Source of the DNA: Candidatus Fibrimonadaceae bacterium
GTDB taxonomy: Bacteria; Fibrobacterota; Fibrobacteria; Fibrobacterales; Fibrobacteraceae
Reading direction: 5' to 3'
DNA: 64,000 nt
NCBI GenBank assembly: GCA_031281345.1
Contig: JAITFN010000061.1
Coordinates: forward strand, 1-64,000
Shown: piece after piece, positions 7,309-15,357 of the stretch
Position numbering within the stretch: the first letter of the stretch is position 1
Layout: every line of letters starts with the position of its first letter
Position numbers and translations under genes: made by a program
The notes under the pieces: model-generated
The model's database searches: none
What the model was told of the DNA's origin: nothing
The model's input: the letters and a program-made list of their open reading frames with translations, nothing else

Positions 7309-9390
7309 ATGAACAACATTAAAATGGGTCCAAAACTAATCGCGTCTTTCTTATTCTTGGCTGCTTTGGCGGCATTTATGGGAATACGCTCCATCAGCAG
7401 CCTAAAGTCTGTGGCAGAGGCTGCCGACCAGATGTACGAAACAGGAGCCGTGCCCCTAGGCATTTTTGTGGGCAGCGCGGTGAAGGTGCAAGGTCTGCGT
7501 GTCGGGGCGCGCAACTGGCAGATCGCAAGGTCAACTAGCGAGCGCGCAGAAGTCATCAAAGAGCTGAGGGCTTCCAATGCCGCCTTGGAGCAGGAACTAA
7601 TCGCTCAGGAAAAACTCACAGACGAAGAGGGCAAAAAGCTCTTGCGTAAAGTGTCAAAGGTAACCGATGATTATGTAGATACGCTGGAGGCTTTTGCCAA
7701 ACGCGCCAAAAATTTCTCCCCTGAAGGGGTTTGCCTAGAGCCATTGCCAGATGGCCTTAACACTCTTGGCGCCAAAGCAATGGAAGATTTGTATGCCACA
7801 AGAGACTATATGTCCAATCAAACCCGCCACCTAGCAGACACTGCTGCGGAAAATGCCTCATCAAGCGTAAGCCAGGCAACCGTCATTCTGGTGGCTGTGG
7901 TTCTTATCGCTATTGCCCTTGGCTTATTCCTAACCCTTTCCATAACCGGCCCTCTGAAAAAGACTGTTGGTACCCTCGGCAAGATAGAGAAAGGCGATAT
8001 GACCGTCCGTGTGAATTTGGAACGCGGAGACGAGTTCGGGCAGCTATCCAAATCAGTGGACAACGTTGCCTCTAGACTGCAAACAATAATGAAAGATTTG
8101 CGCATGGAATCCGACAGCCTCGCAGGCTCTGCCGAACAGCTTTCGGTTATAAGCAAGCAGCTCGTGACAAACTCCGAAGAGACAGCCAACAAGAGCAAGG
8201 CTGTTCTTGGCGTTGCCGAGGATTGTAGCAAAGGCGTTACCTCCATAGCGAGCACAGCCGAGGAAGCATCCGCCCAGATAAGCGATGTGGCAAGCTCGGT
8301 TGAGCAGATGACGGTGAACATAAACACAATGGCAAGCGGCGCAGAACAAGCCTCCGCAAACGTGAACGATGTAGCAAACGCGGTTGACAAAGTCGCAGAG
8401 AACATCAACGCGATGGCAAGCGCGGCAGAAGAGGCCGCAGTGAATGCCAACGAAGTGGCGGGCGCGGCAGAGCAGATGTCTGCGAACATGAACACGGTTG
8501 CAACAGCGATAGAAGAGATGAGCACAAGCATAAACGAAATATCCACCGTTGCAGGCGAAGCCCGCACGGTTGCGGGCGAAGCCACCGTTAAGTCCAAAGA
8601 AGCAACAGAGGTGATGAACAAGCTGGGCATCGCGGCAAAGGAAATCGGTCAAGTCACCGATGTCATCAAAAAGATAGCCGACAAAACCAACCTTCTCGCT
8701 CTTAATGCCACCATTGAGGCGGCTTCTGCAGGCGAGGCTGGCAAGGGCTTTGCGGTTGTTGCAAACGAAATCAAAGAGCTTGCCAACCAGAGCGCGCAGA
8801 GCGCAGACGATATAGCCCAGCGCATAGAAGGCATACAGAGCGGCACGAACAATGCGGTGACTGTGATAAACGATGTGTCTCAGATAATAGTCAAGATAAA
8901 CAAAAGCGCTGAGTCAATAGCAGGCCACGCCGCGCAACAGACCAAGGCGAGTACCGAGATTGCAAGCAACGTTGCTCAGGCGAACTCCGGTGCAAAGCGA
9001 GTGGCTTCTGCCATAGGCGAGGTTGCCAAGGGCAGCAAGGACATTGCGCAAAACGCAGGTCAGGCAAGCTCCAACACCAAGCACGTTGCGGACTCCATAG
9101 GCGAGGTTGCCAAGGGTAGCAAGGACATTGCACGCAATGCTGGGCAGGCGAACCTCGGAGCAAAGCGTGTTTCCGAAGCCGTTGGCGAGATTGCAAAGGG
9201 CAGCAAGGACATTGCGCACAATGCAGCTAATGCAGCAAAGGGAACTGACGATGCAAAAAATGGAGCTGCAAGCGTGAACCAGATTGCAAACGACAGCACA
9301 AAGAACGCTCATCAGGTTGACAAATACGCCGCTGACCTTGCAAAGGTTGCTGGCGATTTGAAAAGCGTGGTTAATCAGTTTAGGGTTTAA
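7309..9390 (+). CDS. Methyl-accepting chemotaxis protein, paralogue 2
   Basis: This 693-residue receptor has the same architecture as its neighbours. The HAMP region and hairpin are nearly superimposable, but the periplasmic part (30-185) diverges strongly, indicating a different ligand or adaptation to another binding protein. An AAGGAG site lies 6 bases before the ATG. The C-terminal arm carries three consecutive 28-residue units of the form x-x-K-x-V-x-x-x-I-G-E-V-A-K-G-S-K-D-I-A. A strong terminator follows the gene, so paralogues 1 and 2 form one unit. Confidence 0.93.
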   Translation: MNNIKMGPKLIASFLFLAALAAFMGIRSISSLKSVAEAADQMYETGAVPLGIFVGSAVKVQGLRVGARNWQIARSTSERAEVIKELRASNAALEQELIAQEKLTDEEGKKLLRKVSKVTDDYVDTLEAFAKRAKNFSPEGVCLEPLPDGLNTLGAKAMEDLYATRDYMSNQTRHLADTAAENASSSVSQATVILVAVVLIAIALGLFLTLSITGPLKKTVGTLGKIEKGDMTVRVNLERGDEFGQLSKSVDNVASRLQTIMKDLRMESDSLAGSAEQLSVISKQLVTNSEETANKSKAVLGVAEDCSKGVTSIASTAEEASAQISDVASSVEQMTVNINTMASGAEQASANVNDVANAVDKVAENINAMASAAEEAAVNANEVAGAAEQMSANMNTVATAIEEMSTSINEISTVAGEARTVAGEATVKSKEATEVMNKLGIAAKEIGQVTDVIKKIADKTNLLALNATIEAASAGEAGKGFAVVANEIKELANQSAQSADDIAQRIEGIQSGTNNAVTVINDVSQIIVKINKSAESIAGHAAQQTKASTEIASNVAQANSGAKRVASAIGEVAKGSKDIAQNAGQASSNTKHVADSIGEVAKGSKDIARNAGQANLGAKRVSEAVGEIAKGSKDIAHNAANAAKGTDDAKNGAASVNQIANDSTKNAHQVDKYAADLAKVAGDLKSVVNQFRV

Positions 9391-9409
9391 TTCAGGTTTT
9401 ACTCATTTT

Positions 9410-9438
9410 GGCTTCGCTCATTGAGCGGAGCCATTTTT
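9410..9438 (+). terminator. Rho-independent terminator between chemoreceptors 2 and 3
   Basis: GGCTTCGCTC-ATT-GAGCGGAGCC forms a 10-bp stem with one G-T pair, followed by ATTTTTCT. The T tract is at the same time the upstream part of the next promoter element (9434-9445). Confidence 0.85.
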
Positions 9439-9445
9439 CTATATT
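9434..9445 (+). promoter_or_regulatory. TTTTTCTATATT promoter of chemoreceptor 3
   Basis: The element overlaps the T tract of the preceding terminator and gives chemoreceptor 3 and the following nucleosidase their own transcript. The bases just after it, TTACCTCT (9444-9451), are perfectly complementary to AGAGGTAA (9462-9469), which contains the ribosome binding site. Confidence 0.5.
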
Positions 9446-9475
9446 ACCTCTAAATTTGTCAAGAGGTAACCATTC

Positions 9476-11563
9476 GTGAACAATATTAAAATCGGGGTTA
9501 AACTGATAGCTTCTTTTTTGTTAGTATCAGTACTTGCAACTATTATGGGAATATATATGTCTGGTCAACTTACAGAGCTAAACGACCAATCGGATTTTAT
9601 ATATAAAAAAGGAGCCATTCCGCTAGGAAATCTTGTGGAAACATTGAAACAAACACAGGAGATGCGCGTACAGATGCGTGACTGGTTGTCTTCGGGAACT
9701 AAGCAAAAGCGTGAAGCTGTCCTAGATAATATAGACCGTGCCCGCGATATTGCGCTTCGGAATATACAAGAGCAGATAAACACCAGCATCAAGGAAGAGA
9801 CAAGGGTTCTTTTGAGGGAGCTTTCAGACGCCTGCAACAATTATGCGGTTCAAGCGCGCAAGTTTTCGGAAACGAACACTGAGTGGGATCCTGTCACCGG
9901 ATCATATCCAAGAGGCACTCCCGCACATATAGGGAAAATAGGAGACGATATTCTTGAATTGACCAACAAAGCCAAAGAGGTTAGGATAGGCGCGGTCCAG
10001 GAATCTTGGGAAAGAGGGAATGAATCGGCGGCAGCTGCCAAAAGATTTGCGATTATCCTTTTGATAGTGGTAGTGGTGTTTTCTTTATCCATAGGCATCT
10101 ACTTAACATTATCCATAACCGGCGTAGTAAAAGTGGTTGTAGAGACTGTAGCCAAAATAGAAAAAGGCGACATGACCGTTCGCACAGGGCTTGAGCGCGG
10201 AGACGAGTTTGGAACGCTCTCTAAATCTGTGGACAGCGTTGCCACCAAACTCCAAAGCATAATGAAAAATTTGCACTCGGAATCCAATAGCCTCGCAACC
10301 TCGGCAGAACAACTTTCCAATATAAGCAAGCAGCTTGTGACAAACTCAGAAGAAACAGCCAGCAAGAGCAGGGCGGTTTTGAACGTGACCGAAGAAGCAT
10401 CAAGGGGAGTGACATCCATAGCGAGCACAGCCGAACAAGCCTCCGCAAACGTAACCAGAATGGCAAGCTCCGTTGAACATTTGACCGTGAACATAAACGC
10501 AATGGCAAACGGCGCAGAAGAAGCCTCTGCAAATGTAAGCGATGTGGCAACCGCGGTTGACCAAGTTGCAAGCAACATAAACGCAATGGCAGCCGCAGCC
10601 GAACAAGCCGCAGTGAATGCCAACGAAGTGGCGGGCGCGGCAGAGCAGATGTCTGCGAACATGAACACGGTGGCAACAGCTATAGAAGAGATGACCACAA
10701 GCATAAACGAAATCTCTCACGCTTCTGGCGATGCCCGTACCGTTGCAGGCGAAGCCACCGTGAAATCCAAAGACGCAACCGAGGTTATGAACAAACTTGG
10801 CATTGCGGCAAAAGAAATTGGGCACGTTACCGATGTTATTAAAAAGATAGCCGACAAAACCAACCTTCTCGCTTTGAACGCTACCATTGAGGCGGCTTCT
10901 GCTGGCGAGGCAGGCAAAGGTTTTGCGGTGGTTGCAGGCGAAATAAAAGAGCTTGCCAATCAGAGCGCGCAAAGCGCAGACGATATAGCCAGGCGAATAG
11001 AGGGTATTCAGAAAGGCACAAACGATGCGGTAACGGTCATAGGCGATGTATCGCAGATAATAGTCAAGATTAACCAAAGCGCTGAAGCAATAGCAGGCCA
11101 CGCCGCACAGCAAACCAAAGCGAGCTCCGAGATTGCAAGCAACGTTGCACAAGCGAACACAGGTGCAAAGCGCGTTGCTGGAGCCATAGGCGAGGTTGCC
11201 AAGGGCAGCAAAGATATAGCCCGCAATGCCGGACAAGCCGGCAACAACGCGAGGCACGTGTCGGAATCTGTTGCAGAAGTTGCCAAGGGCAGCAAGGACA
11301 TTGCCAAAAATGCTGGGCAGGCAAACAGGAGCGCAAGGCATGTTTCCGAAGCCATTGGCGAAATTGCAAGTGGTAGCAAAAACATTGCGCAAAATGCAGG
11401 CAAAGCCGCAAAGGGTACTGCCGATGCAAGCAATAGCGTTGCCAGCGTGAACCAGCTCGCAAACGATAGCGCTAAAAACTCTCAACAAGTTGATAAATAT
11501 GCCGGTGAACTTGCAAAAGTGGCTGGCGATTTGAAAAGCATTGTGAACCAATTTAGGGTATAG
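9476..11563 (+). CDS. Methyl-accepting chemotaxis protein, paralogue 3
   Basis: This 695-residue receptor starts at GTG, with AGAGGT 6-7 bases upstream. The periplasmic domain is close to paralogue 1 (shared D-Q-S-D-F-x-Y-K-K-G-A-x-P-L-G and T-Q-E-M-R-V-Q-M-R-D-W), whereas the cytoplasmic hairpin is closer to paralogue 2. This suggests a mosaic origin by recombination among the tandem genes. TM1 is 8-28, TM2 about 190-212, HAMP follows, and the tip I-A-D-K-T-N-L-L-A-L-N-A is near 458-470. The futalosine hydrolase gene begins 3 bases after its stop. Confidence 0.93.
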   Translation: MNNIKIGVKLIASFLLVSVLATIMGIYMSGQLTELNDQSDFIYKKGAIPLGNLVETLKQTQEMRVQMRDWLSSGTKQKREAVLDNIDRARDIALRNIQEQINTSIKEETRVLLRELSDACNNYAVQARKFSETNTEWDPVTGSYPRGTPAHIGKIGDDILELTNKAKEVRIGAVQESWERGNESAAAAKRFAIILLIVVVVFSLSIGIYLTLSITGVVKVVVETVAKIEKGDMTVRTGLERGDEFGTLSKSVDSVATKLQSIMKNLHSESNSLATSAEQLSNISKQLVTNSEETASKSRAVLNVTEEASRGVTSIASTAEQASANVTRMASSVEHLTVNINAMANGAEEASANVSDVATAVDQVASNINAMAAAAEQAAVNANEVAGAAEQMSANMNTVATAIEEMTTSINEISHASGDARTVAGEATVKSKDATEVMNKLGIAAKEIGHVTDVIKKIADKTNLLALNATIEAASAGEAGKGFAVVAGEIKELANQSAQSADDIARRIEGIQKGTNDAVTVIGDVSQIIVKINQSAEAIAGHAAQQTKASSEIASNVAQANTGAKRVAGAIGEVAKGSKDIARNAGQAGNNARHVSESVAEVAKGSKDIAKNAGQANRSARHVSEAIGEIASGSKNIAQNAGKAAKGTADASNSVASVNQLANDSAKNSQQVDKYAGELAKVAGDLKSIVNQFRV

Positions 11564-11566
11564 CAA

Positions 11567-12136
11567 ATGATATTACTCGTTTTTGCAACAGAAATGGAAA
11601 GAGACGGCGTGTTCCCACACGGAGTTCCGCGAGAATTTGACTGTTTGGTAACCGGTGTTGGCATTTTAGCTACTGCTTTTAGCTTGAGCAGAGCTTTTCA
11701 AAAGCAGGAGTATAAAAGCGCCATTCAAATAGGCATAGCTGGCGCATACACTTCTAGCGAACTACAGCTGGGAGAAGTTGTGGAAGTTAAAAGCGACTGC
11801 TTAGTTGAATTTTTGCCCTGGGAACCGAATACTTTTTTTGCATCTGGAACGCTCCCCAACCAAAATAATTCACAAACGTTAAAAACCGTTAAGGGTGCAA
11901 CCGTTCTTGGCTGCTCATCTTCTATCACAAAAGAAATAGAAGCGGCAAGAGGAGATGTTGCTCAGATTGAAACAATGGAAGGGGCTGCGTTTTTTGCCGC
12001 CTGCAAGGAATACAAAGTGGAAGGGGTGCAAATAAGGGCTATTAGCAATTTTGCCACCAAATACGAAAAAACCGAATGGAAAACAGAAGAAGCCCTCGCA
12101 AAATTGAGGGAGTTTCTTTTACCCATATTGGGTTAA
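11567..12136 (+). CDS. mqnB: Futalosine hydrolase (menaquinone synthesis)
   Basis: This MTA/SAH-nucleosidase-fold enzyme would split futalosine into dehypoxanthine futalosine and hypoxanthine in the alternative menaquinone pathway. The segments T-G-V-G-I-L-A-T, I-G-I-A-G-A-Y and the purine-site motif I-E-T-M-E-G-A-A-F-F-A-A-C fit the futalosine branch better than MtnN, because of the double Phe after M-E-G-A-A. So does the ending R-A-I-S-N-F. At 189 residues it is somewhat short. It lies 3 bases after the third chemoreceptor, an unusual neighbour, and its 3' end overlaps the convergent HDOD gene by 18 bp. The exact nucleosidase substrate is inferred. Confidence 0.78.
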   Translation: MILLVFATEMERDGVFPHGVPREFDCLVTGVGILATAFSLSRAFQKQEYKSAIQIGIAGAYTSSELQLGEVVEVKSDCLVEFLPWEPNTFFASGTLPNQNNSQTLKTVKGATVLGCSSSITKEIEAARGDVAQIETMEGAAFFAACKEYKVEGVQIRAISNFATKYEKTEWKTEEALAKLREFLLPILG

Positions 12137-12964
12137 ATTTCTTTTGTTAAGCTCCTCTATGCACATCAGCATAAGGGGCTGTAGGGCACTCAGTTCCAGA
12201 TTTATGCGCCATTTGGCTAGTTCGCTGGCTAGTTCGGGCGAAAATACAGGGGGGGCGTAGTTGCCGCCGTCTCCGGCACCTATTATTCGGCACAAAACGT
12301 CTGCGAAGCTCACGAGGGTCACCAAGGGTCTGTTTATCTCTGCCCTTTCCAAGTTGTGGTGGTATTGCATAACCTCGTTTATGGCACGCGGAAGACGCCA
12401 ATTTTCGGCGAGCCAAGAGCCTATTTGACCGTGGTCAACGCCCAAAAGCTCTTTTTCTGCTAAATACAGTTCGCAGGAGCGGGTTTTGCTCATGCTTATA
12501 GTTTGCTCAAATTCTTTGTTCATGTATTGCAAAAGGACTATTTTGCCAATATCGTGCAAAAGACCCGCTGTGAAGGCATCGCTTGCCAAGTCTGGTTCGT
12601 ATTCGCCAGCAACTATGCGGGCTACTATGCCAACCGCGGTGCAATGGTCCCAGAATTTTTGTAAGTCTATAACGGAATTTTTAAGTTCAAAAGCCCTTGA
12701 CATAGAAATTTCAAGGCTCATGTCTTTTACCTGCTCATAACCGAGTTTGCTTATCGCACTGTGAATGCCGGTTACCGATTCGCCGCCTGCATTGGTGGTT
12801 TTCAAAAGCCTTGCGGCCAAAACGGGGTCGCTGGAGACTATTTGCTCCAAAGCCTTTCTTTCAACTTTTTCATCGTCAACCAATTCAAAAAGCTGCGCCA
12901 CAACCGTTGGCAGGGTTGGCAGGCTTATCAGGCTTTGGGTTATTCTTTTTATATCGGTTTGCAC
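12119..12964 (-). CDS. HDOD-domain signalling protein
   Basis: This is a 281-residue single-domain HDOD protein, a catalytically dead HD-like output domain common in bacterial regulation. The family opening L-P-T-L-P-T-V-V-A-Q-L is at residues 15-25, and the L-x-x-x-I-S-x-D-P-x-L-A-A-R-L-L-K motif follows. The helical core contains F-T-A-G-L-L-H-D-I-G-K-I, so the H-D pair is retained. It starts at GTG with TATAAT ending 8 bases upstream, again implying a very short leader. Its role may concern motility or chemotaxis given the receptors upstream, but that is only positional. Confidence 0.85.
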   Translation of the reverse strand: MQTDIKRITQSLISLPTLPTVVAQLFELVDDEKVERKALEQIVSSDPVLAARLLKTTNAGGESVTGIHSAISKLGYEQVKDMSLEISMSRAFELKNSVIDLQKFWDHCTAVGIVARIVAGEYEPDLASDAFTAGLLHDIGKIVLLQYMNKEFEQTISMSKTRSCELYLAEKELLGVDHGQIGSWLAENWRLPRAINEVMQYHHNLERAEINRPLVTLVSFADVLCRIIGAGDGGNYAPPVFSPELASELAKWRINLELSALQPLMLMCIEELNKRNLTQYG

Positions 12965-12973
12965 AGTTTTATA

Positions 12974-12995
12974 TTATACCTCTTGTTATACCTCT
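12974..12995 (-). repeat. 10-bp direct repeat at the HDOD promoter
   Basis: AGAGGTATAA occurs twice in direct orientation on the minus strand, separated by two bases. The downstream copy provides most of the TATAAT -10 box of the HDOD gene and the upstream copy covers the cydB stop codon. It could be a binding site for a regulator or chance. Confidence 0.3.
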
Positions 12996-13966
12996 GAATG
13001 TATGTTTCTTGAACTTATCCGCTTGCGGAAAATATAATAACTCCAAATTTGATACGCCAAAACAATTGGAACAAAAATAAGGGCTACAATGCTCATTATT
13101 TTAAGCGTGTAGGGAGAAGAGGCACTGTTCATTATGGTTAGGCTGTTTTCTGGAACAGAAGACACAAGCACATTCGGGTACATAAAGAAAAAGAGACCGG
13201 CAACACTGCAAGCAGTGCAAAGCGCAACCATAACGAAGGCTATTTTAAAACACCGCGTGAAAACAAAAAGCGCAGCGAGCGAAATAAAAATAAGAGGGGC
13301 AAGGCAAATTAGGCTACGACCCAAAGTTAAAGCAGTGGCAAAGGCAAACAAGGCAAGGCTTACCACAACAGCCACTTTTGAGATTTTGCAAACCCTTGTT
13401 TGCAATTCACCCTCTATTTTCAAGGTTAAATACAAAGCACCATTTGTCAAAAACAGAGAAAGCCCAAGCAAGCCGCTGAACAAAACTGGTACTTGAATCA
13501 AATCAAAAAAATGCCCCACAAAATACCCTCTTGAATCCAACGGAATGCCAACGGCAAAATTTGCAAGAGCAACACTTGTGAGCAGGGCAATAAAAAAACT
13601 GCTCACGGCAAGAGCCACATCGCAAACCTCACATAATTTTTGAACGTGCGAGCGATGCCTAACTTCAAAGCACACTCCCCTAACAATCAAGGCAAGCAGC
13701 AAAAGCACAAGAGGCACATAAAGCACGCTGAAAAATGTTGCATACCACCTTGGAAAAGCGGCAAACATAGCTCCACCAGCGGTTAATAGCCAAACTTCGT
13801 TCCCACCCCAGTGAGGAGTTATTGAAGATATGTATGCTCCTCTTTCTTTTTCTGTTTTTCCTAAAAAGAATTGTAAAATGCTAACTCCAAAATCAAAGCC
13901 TTCTAAAAAGAAAAATCCAGTCCACAAAACCGCAACTAGCACAAACCATAAAATTTCCAAATCCAT
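12986..13966 (-). CDS. cydB: Cytochrome bd ubiquinol/menaquinol oxidase subunit II
   Basis: This 326-residue membrane subunit opens M-D-L-E-I-L-W-F-V-L-V-A-V-L-W-T-G-F-F-F-L-E-G-F-D-F-G-V, the CydB signature. It has about eight or nine membrane helices. With CydA it reduces oxygen at very low concentration using membrane quinol, here presumably menaquinol from the futalosine pathway. It starts 9 bases after the cydA stop. No cydX-like small ORF or cydCD genes are visible nearby. Confidence 0.95.
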   Translation of the reverse strand: MDLEILWFVLVAVLWTGFFFLEGFDFGVSILQFFLGKTEKERGAYISSITPHWGGNEVWLLTAGGAMFAAFPRWYATFFSVLYVPLVLLLLALIVRGVCFEVRHRSHVQKLCEVCDVALAVSSFFIALLTSVALANFAVGIPLDSRGYFVGHFFDLIQVPVLFSGLLGLSLFLTNGALYLTLKIEGELQTRVCKISKVAVVVSLALFAFATALTLGRSLICLAPLIFISLAALFVFTRCFKIAFVMVALCTACSVAGLFFFMYPNVLVSSVPENSLTIMNSASSPYTLKIMSIVALIFVPIVLAYQIWSYYIFRKRISSRNIHSEV

Positions 13967-13975
13967 AAAGCCTCC

Positions 13976-15316
13976 TTATGCGTTTGCGTTCGTAATTTTT
14001 TTGGTTATTTTTTTATTCACGCATCCGCGCAAAATTTCTTGGCGCATAAAGTAAACGAGCATAACACTCAAAAGTACATAAATGGCACAAAAAACGAACA
14101 ACGAAAAAACAACCGCTCCACCCGAAATCTGGTCGGATACGGCTTTGTCTGTTGGCATTAGGCCATAAACAATCCAAGGTTGCCTGCCCACCTCTGCAAG
14201 TAGCCAGCCCGTTATGTTTGCCACGTGTGGGAGCGAAATTCCAAAAGTCATCAGAAGGAGCGCTTTTTTGTGCATTGCCTTTCTCAAAATCAAATTCCAA
14301 ACTATTCCATAAAAAAGAATTAAAACCATTATGGAAGAACAGAACACCATTATCCTGAACGAAGAGTAGGTGAGCCACACGGGAGGTTTATAGTCTCCTG
14401 GACCAAAGCGACCTTCCATAGTTTTTTGCAATTCTTCTAATCCTTTAACCTCACCAGAGGGCCTGTGATAAACCATTATGCTGAGAAGAGCGGGAACTTC
14501 AACACCGGGCACAATGGCAAGGGGTGCTGGGTTTTGGGATTTTTCTAAATTTTCCATAGCGGCTAGCTTCATAGGCTGGTAGTCAAAAAGCATTTGCGCT
14601 TGCAAATGCCCACTCAAAAGAACGCCGAACAATCCCACACCCCCCATGAATAGGGCAAATTTAAATGTTCTATAAAACAAGTAGGCATCTTCTGTTTGCT
14701 GCCGGATTTTCAAAGCAGATATTCCCAAAACAAAAAAGGAAGCCGTGCATAGGCTCGCAAAAATTACGTGGGGAAATTGGTGCAAAAAATAGTGGTTAGA
14801 AATCAAGTCCCAAAAATTAGTCATCTGCGCACGGCCATTGCTAAATGCGTAGCCAACCGGATGCTGCATAAAGCTGTTTGCTATTAAAATCCAAACTGCA
14901 GATATGCAAGAGCCGGCAAACACAAGCCATATACAGACCACGTGAACGATTTTTGGCAAAACATGCCTACCAAAAACCCAAAGACCTAAGAAAGTGCTTT
15001 CTAAAAAAAATGCTAGCAGAGCCTCTATTGCAAGGGGGGCACCAAAAACATCGCCAACAAAGCTACTATATTCAGACCAATTCATGCCAAACTGAAATTC
15101 CTGCACAATACCTGTAACCGCGCCAACCGCAAAGCTGAGCAAGAACAGCCTGCCCCAGAACCTGGCTACCCGCTCATCTTCGGAATTGCCGCTGTTGTAT
15201 GCAGAGGTTTCCCATATCGCTATAAAAAGCGCAAGGCCTATGCTCAAGGGTACAAACAAAAAATGATATACCGTTGTTATGGCAAATTGCAGTCTAGACA
15301 GAAAAATTACGTCCAT
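13976..15316 (-). CDS. cydA: Cytochrome bd oxidase subunit I
   Basis: The subunit has 446 residues from the preferred start M-D-V-I-F-L-S-R-L-Q-F, the universal CydA opening. The frame is open 8 codons further upstream, to 15340. It carries haem-ligand His residues in Y-H-F-L-F-V-P and H-Q-F-P-H-V. The Q-loop begins at Y-Q-P-M-K-L-A-A-M-E, and G-R-Q-P-W-I-V-Y-G near the C-terminal part is the conserved quinol-side motif. The length indicates a short Q-loop. The upstream element GCTATATT ends 6 bases before this ATG, supporting the shorter start. It is divergent from the outer-membrane protein gene. Confidence 0.95.
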   Translation of the reverse strand: MDVIFLSRLQFAITTVYHFLFVPLSIGLALFIAIWETSAYNSGNSEDERVARFWGRLFLLSFAVGAVTGIVQEFQFGMNWSEYSSFVGDVFGAPLAIEALLAFFLESTFLGLWVFGRHVLPKIVHVVCIWLVFAGSCISAVWILIANSFMQHPVGYAFSNGRAQMTNFWDLISNHYFLHQFPHVIFASLCTASFFVLGISALKIRQQTEDAYLFYRTFKFALFMGGVGLFGVLLSGHLQAQMLFDYQPMKLAAMENLEKSQNPAPLAIVPGVEVPALLSIMVYHRPSGEVKGLEELQKTMEGRFGPGDYKPPVWLTYSSFRIMVFCSSIMVLILFYGIVWNLILRKAMHKKALLLMTFGISLPHVANITGWLLAEVGRQPWIVYGLMPTDKAVSDQISGGAVVFSLFVFCAIYVLLSVMLVYFMRQEILRGCVNKKITKKITNANA

Positions 15317-15322
15317 GAAGGT

Positions 15323-15350
15323 AATATAGCTAATCAGCATTTACTATATT
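15323..15350. promoter_or_regulatory. Divergent promoters of cydAB and the outer-membrane protein gene
   Basis: Minus strand: GCTATATT with its hexamer at 15328-15323, 6 bases from the cydA ATG. Plus strand: TTTACTATATT ending at 15350, 7 bases from the ATG at 15358. Both transcripts would be essentially leaderless and share about 40 bp of control region. Confidence 0.5.
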
Positions 15351-15357
15351 TCGCTCT

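Noticed and set aside
10400..11566. Long antisense open frame (388 codons) across chemoreceptor 3, and similar ones across receptors 1 and 2
   Set aside because: They arise because Ala/Ser/Asn-rich heptad codons leave the reverse frames open. The products are compositionally odd (Leu/Cys/Val-rich) and repeat in all three receptors without starts or ribosome sites.
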